DNA from: Tistlia consotensis USBA 355
GTDB taxonomy: Bacteria; Pseudomonadota; Alphaproteobacteria; Kiloniellales; DSM-21159
Assembly (NCBI RefSeq): GCF_900177295.1
Contig: NZ_FWZX01000003.1
Span: 1-51,666 of the forward strand
Direction of reading: 5' to 3'
Length of the DNA: 51,666 bases
Below the pieces are notes generated by a model, which saw only the letters and a program-made list of their open reading frames with translations, made no database searches and was not told the DNA's origin. Below are positions 48,974 to 51,666 of the stretch, piece after piece (position 1 is the first letter of the stretch; each line of letters begins with the position of its first letter). The position numbers and the translations under genes were made by a program.

Positions 48974-49708
48974 TCACGCCGCGGACAGCGTCACCGGATC
49001 GCCGACGGCGAGCGCGCCGCCCTGCTCGACGCGGCAGAGCACGCCGAAGCTGCCGCCCCCGGCGCGGGCGATGGCCTGCAGGATCGCCGGGTCGAGCGGC
49101 AGGTCGCCCTGGGCCAGGGTCGTGAAGGCGCAGCGCTTGCAGGGCTCGACGACGGTGACGCGCGCCGTGCCGACCGTCAGGCTCCGCCCGACCAGTCCGG
49201 CCTCGACGAAGCCCTCGGCCTCGCCGGTCTCGACCAGCAGGTTGGGCCGGAAGCGGGGCGGCTCGAGCCGCGCCGTCGGCGGCAGCAGGCCGGCCAGGTG
49301 GCGCAGCGACGCGGTGGTCAGCAGATGCAGGTCGGCCCGCTGGTAGCGCGGCGCGACGGCGCCCTGCCCCTCGCTCCCGCCGTGCGGCCGGAAGCCGACC
49401 GCGAAGCCGAGATGGCCGCTGGCCAGCGCCGCGGCCCCGGCCGAGCCGACCGGGTGCCAGGGCCCGCCGTCGCGGCCAACCTCCACACCGCCCGCGGCCG
49501 AGCGGCCGTGCAGCTCCGGCACGGGCCGCCAGCGCCGGCGCTTCTCGGGCTTGGCGATCTCGCCGTCGTCCTCGGCGACCAGACCCCAGAGCCGATCGCC
49601 GACGATGCCGCCCGGCTCGCCGCTCTCCAGCATCGCGGCCTCGAGCCGCTCGCCGCCGAGCGAGCTGACCGGATAGCGCCGCAGCTCCAGGATCCGTCCG
49701 AAGGCCAT
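48974..49708 (-). CDS. MOSC-domain protein
   Basis: The 244 residues have an N-terminal beta-barrel (MOSC_N; LRRYPVSSLGGERL, then GDRLWGLV) and a C-terminal MOSC domain with FRPNLLVETGE and EPCKRCAFTTL, whose Cys is expected to ligate molybdenum cofactor. Family members include the mARC/YcbX N-hydroxylated-compound reductases and sulfur carriers. GGGGAGCGGGG precedes the ATG at 49708. It is convergent with the DUF4336 gene (24-base gap). The frame stays open upstream but is antisense to the next gene. Confidence 0.9.
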   Translation of the reverse strand: MAFGRILELRRYPVSSLGGERLEAAMLESGEPGGIVGDRLWGLVAEDDGEIAKPEKRRRWRPVPELHGRSAAGGVEVGRDGGPWHPVGSAGAAALASGHLGFAVGFRPHGGSEGQGAVAPRYQRADLHLLTTASLRHLAGLLPPTARLEPPRFRPNLLVETGEAEGFVEAGLVGRSLTVGTARVTVVEPCKRCAFTTLAQGDLPLDPAILQAIARAGGGSFGVLCRVEQGGALAVGDPVTLSAA

Positions 49709-49921
49709 CCCCGCTCCCCTCCTCGTCCGGCCGCCAGTCTGGCCCGGCGCCTCCGGTCCCGCAAGCCGGCCCGCCGAGATGCGGAACCGCGGGCCCGCGC
49801 GTCCGTTACCGGTCGGGCCGAGCCGAAGCCGCGGCCGGAAGGCGCCCGCCGTTGCACCCGCCGCCGCGCCGGCCCATCCTCGCGGGCCGGCCGAGGCTCG
49901 GCCGGAGACAGGAGAGCAAGC

Positions 49922-50851
49922 ATGAAGGTCTTCGTCACCGGCGCCACCGGCTACATCGGCGGCTCGCTGGTTCGCGCCCTGGTCGCGCGCGGCGACAGCG
50001 TCAGCGGCCTCGCCCGCGACCCGGTCGGCCAGGCCGCCGTCGAAGCGATGGGCGCCCGCCCGGTTGCCGGCAGCCTCGCCGACTGGTCGCTGCTGATCGC
50101 CGAGGCGAAGGCTCACGACGCGGTGATCGAGGCGGCCAGTGCCGACGACCCCTATGGCGTCTCGGCCTTCCTCACGGCCCTGGAGGGCAGCGGCAAGACG
50201 CTGATCCGGACCAGCGGCACCAGCATCGTCGGCGACATGGCGGCCGGCCGCCACGACGCGCCGACGGTCACCGAGGAGAGCTTCGTCGGCCCGCGCTTCG
50301 AGAAGGCCGGACGCCACGCCATCGACCGCGCCGTCATGGCCGCCGCGGCGGACAAGGTCCGCGGCATCGTCGTCTGCCCCTCGATGATCTACGGCGAGGG
50401 CAGCGGCCCGAAGCCCGAGAGCGTGCAGGTGCCGGAGCTGATCCTGCTGGCCAAGCAGAGCGGCGTCGCCCGCCACCTCGGCCCGGGCGAGAACATCTGG
50501 TCGCACGTCCAGATCGACGACCTGGTCGCGCTCTACCTGCTGGCCCTCGACGGCGCCGAGCCCGGCGACTTCTTCTTCGCCGCGCAGGGCGAGGCCCGGC
50601 TCAGGGACATCGCGGTCGCGATCGGGCGCATGCTGCGGCTCGGCGACCGCACCGAGCCGCTCGACCTCAACGAGGCGGTGCAGCGCTGGGGGCCGTCCGG
50701 CGCCCACTACACCTTCGGTTCGAACAGCCGGGTCTCGGCGGCGAGGGCCCGCGAGCGGCTCGGCTGGTCGCCGAGCCGTCCGGGACTGATCGAGGAGATC
50801 GAGAGCGGCTACTACGCCCGCCGTCACGCCTCGGGCCCGGCGACGGGCTGA
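49922..50851 (+). CDS. NAD-dependent epimerase/dehydratase family protein
   Basis: This 309-residue extended-SDR/atypical SDR protein has the N-terminal VTGATGYIGGSLVRALVARG Rossmann motif. A modified active site SMIYGEG replaces the usual YxxxK pair (Tyr present, Lys absent at the standard place), followed by WSHVQIDDLVALYLLAL, a strongly conserved region. It resembles the NmrA/YwnB-like oxidoreductase group. AGGAGAGCA precedes the ATG. It is divergent from the MOSC gene. The substrate is unknown. Confidence 0.88.
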   Translation: MKVFVTGATGYIGGSLVRALVARGDSVSGLARDPVGQAAVEAMGARPVAGSLADWSLLIAEAKAHDAVIEAASADDPYGVSAFLTALEGSGKTLIRTSGTSIVGDMAAGRHDAPTVTEESFVGPRFEKAGRHAIDRAVMAAAADKVRGIVVCPSMIYGEGSGPKPESVQVPELILLAKQSGVARHLGPGENIWSHVQIDDLVALYLLALDGAEPGDFFFAAQGEARLRDIAVAIGRMLRLGDRTEPLDLNEAVQRWGPSGAHYTFGSNSRVSAARARERLGWSPSRPGLIEEIESGYYARRHASGPATG

Positions 50852-50878
50852 CGGCCCACGCCGGCCGGCACGCCGCGC

Positions 50879-51666
50879 CTACTGCCCGATGGCGGCGGCC
50901 TCCTGGGAGGCGCGCTGCATCGAGGCCGACATGTCGTTGGCCACGGCGCTCTGCTCCTCGACCGCCGCCGCGGTCGCCGTCACGTACTCGCGAACCTGCT
51001 CGATGGCATGCCGGATCGAGCCGAGGCCCGAGACGACGTCGCCGGAGACGCCGCGCATGCCCTCGATCTCGCGGGCGATCTGCTCGGTCGCCCCCTTGGC
51101 CTGGGTCGCCAGGCTCTTGACCTCGTTGGCGACGACCGCGAAGCCCTTGCCGGCCTCGCCGGCCCGCGCCGACTCGATCGAGGCGTTCAGCGCCAGCAGG
51201 TTGATCTTCGCCGTGATGCTGTCGATCGCGTCGACGATGCCGCCCATCGACTTCGCCGCCTCCGCCAGGCGCCCGGTCGACTCGCCGGCCGAGGCGACCA
51301 GGTCGAAGGCACCCTCCGAGGTCGCCTTGGACTTGGTCATCGAATCGGCGATCTCGCGCACCGAGACGTTGAGCTCCTCGGCACCGGCCGCGACGCTCTC
51401 CATCATCTTGCGGACGTGCTCGCTGCGCATCCGCGCGATGACCTGGCGGGTCACGTCGCTGGCGAACTTGACGACCTTGAAGGGCCGGCCGCTGGCGTCG
51501 AGGATCGGGTTGTAGGTGGCCTGGATCCAGACCTCCCTGCCGCCCTTGCCGAGCCGCTTGAACTCGCCGGCCTGGAACTCGCCGCGCCGCAGGTTGTCCC
51601 AGAAGGAGCGGTACTCGGCGCTGTCCCGCTCGCCCGGCTCGACGAAGATCGAGTGGTGCTTGCCCT
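50879..51666 (-). CDS. Methyl-accepting chemotaxis protein with PAS domain (5' end outside window)
   Basis: This is the C-terminal 261 codons of a receptor that runs off the right edge. The visible part starts in a PAS domain ([19 protein letters not shown], then [20 protein letters not shown]) joined, with no membrane segment, to the MCP signalling domain. The CheA/CheW-contacting hairpin tip is [20 protein letters not shown], continuing [15 protein letters not shown] soluble PAS-MCP of this kind senses internal redox or light cues, usually through a bound haem or flavin. The C-terminus lacks a CheR-docking pentapeptide. A GTG at 51454 is not the real start, because the homology continues upstream. 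Confidence 0.92.
   Translation of the reverse strand, partial: GKHHSIFVEPGERDSAEYRSFWDNLRRGEFQAGEFKRLGKGGREVWIQATYNPILDASGRPFKVVKFASDVTRQVIARMRSEHVRKMMESVAAGAEELNVSVREIADSMTKSKATSEGAFDLVASAGESTGRLAEAAKSMGGIVDAIDSITAKINLLALNASIESARAGEAGKGFAVVANEVKSLATQAKGATEQIAREIEGMRGVSGDVVSGLGSIRHAIEQVREYVTATAAAVEEQSAVANDMSASMQRASQEAAAIGQ

Overview
This is a stretch of very GC-rich chromosome (roughly 70% G+C by eye). It is densely packed with short intergenic gaps, frequent 4-base start/stop overlaps and occasional GTG/TTG starts. Gene content points to a free-living alphaproteobacterium: an HWE-type histidine kinase, an ECF41 sigma factor, a TRAP transporter, narGHJI with twin narK genes, a PQQ dehydrogenase with its cytochrome c, and a soluble PAS chemoreceptor. 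A Rhodospirillales-like host is my inference; there is no rRNA or other phylogenetic marker in the window.

Layout. 1-326 is the right end of an IS66-family element. 739-1383 is a Tat-exported intradiol dioxygenase. 1588-5873 is an oxidoreductase island: an ECF41-type sigma factor between two AhpD/carboxymuconolactone decarboxylase paralogues, then a luciferase-like monooxygenase and a beta-hydroxyacid dehydrogenase-like protein. 5942-10147 is a putative inositol-phosphate/phospholipid locus: a flippase-like membrane protein, a CDP-alcohol phosphotransferase and, convergent with them, a fusion of myo-inositol-phosphate synthase with a sugar-nucleotidyltransferase. 10354-12756 holds a DUF6064 protein, a Tat-exported aldo/keto reductase and a zeta-class glutathione transferase, followed by a REP-like repeat cluster.

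13077-23534 (minus strand) is a complete respiratory nitrate reduction cluster narK1-narK2-narG-narH-narJ-narI-ppiC. It is divergent from a cysteine-free Crp/Fnr regulator (23781-24479); the shared control region carries one near-perfect and one perfect FNR-type box. 24743-30469 has a MarR regulator with a degenerate gamma-carbonic-anhydrase-like protein, a DUF1203 protein, an unknown lipoprotein, a zinc alcohol dehydrogenase and a response regulator/HWE kinase pair. 30697-34634 has 5-formyl-THF cyclo-ligase and a MarR-emrA-emrB efflux operon. 34886-39308 holds small redox and membrane genes, several uncharacterised.

39423-44255 looks like one regulon. A shikimate/quinate dehydrogenase and TetR regulator, and a downstream TRAP transporter (DctP-DctQ-DctM), share a 26-bp palindromic motif placed where a repressor would cover both promoters. 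44269-51666 contains a Kazal-type lipoprotein, a DUF1772 membrane protein, the PQQ dehydrogenase/cytochrome c pair, glutamate racemase, DUF4336, MOSC and SDR proteins, and the 3' part of a PAS-MCP gene that runs off the window.

The strongest candidates for undescribed biology are the inositol locus with its unusual domain arrangement, and the twin-operator TetR/shikimate/TRAP regulon.
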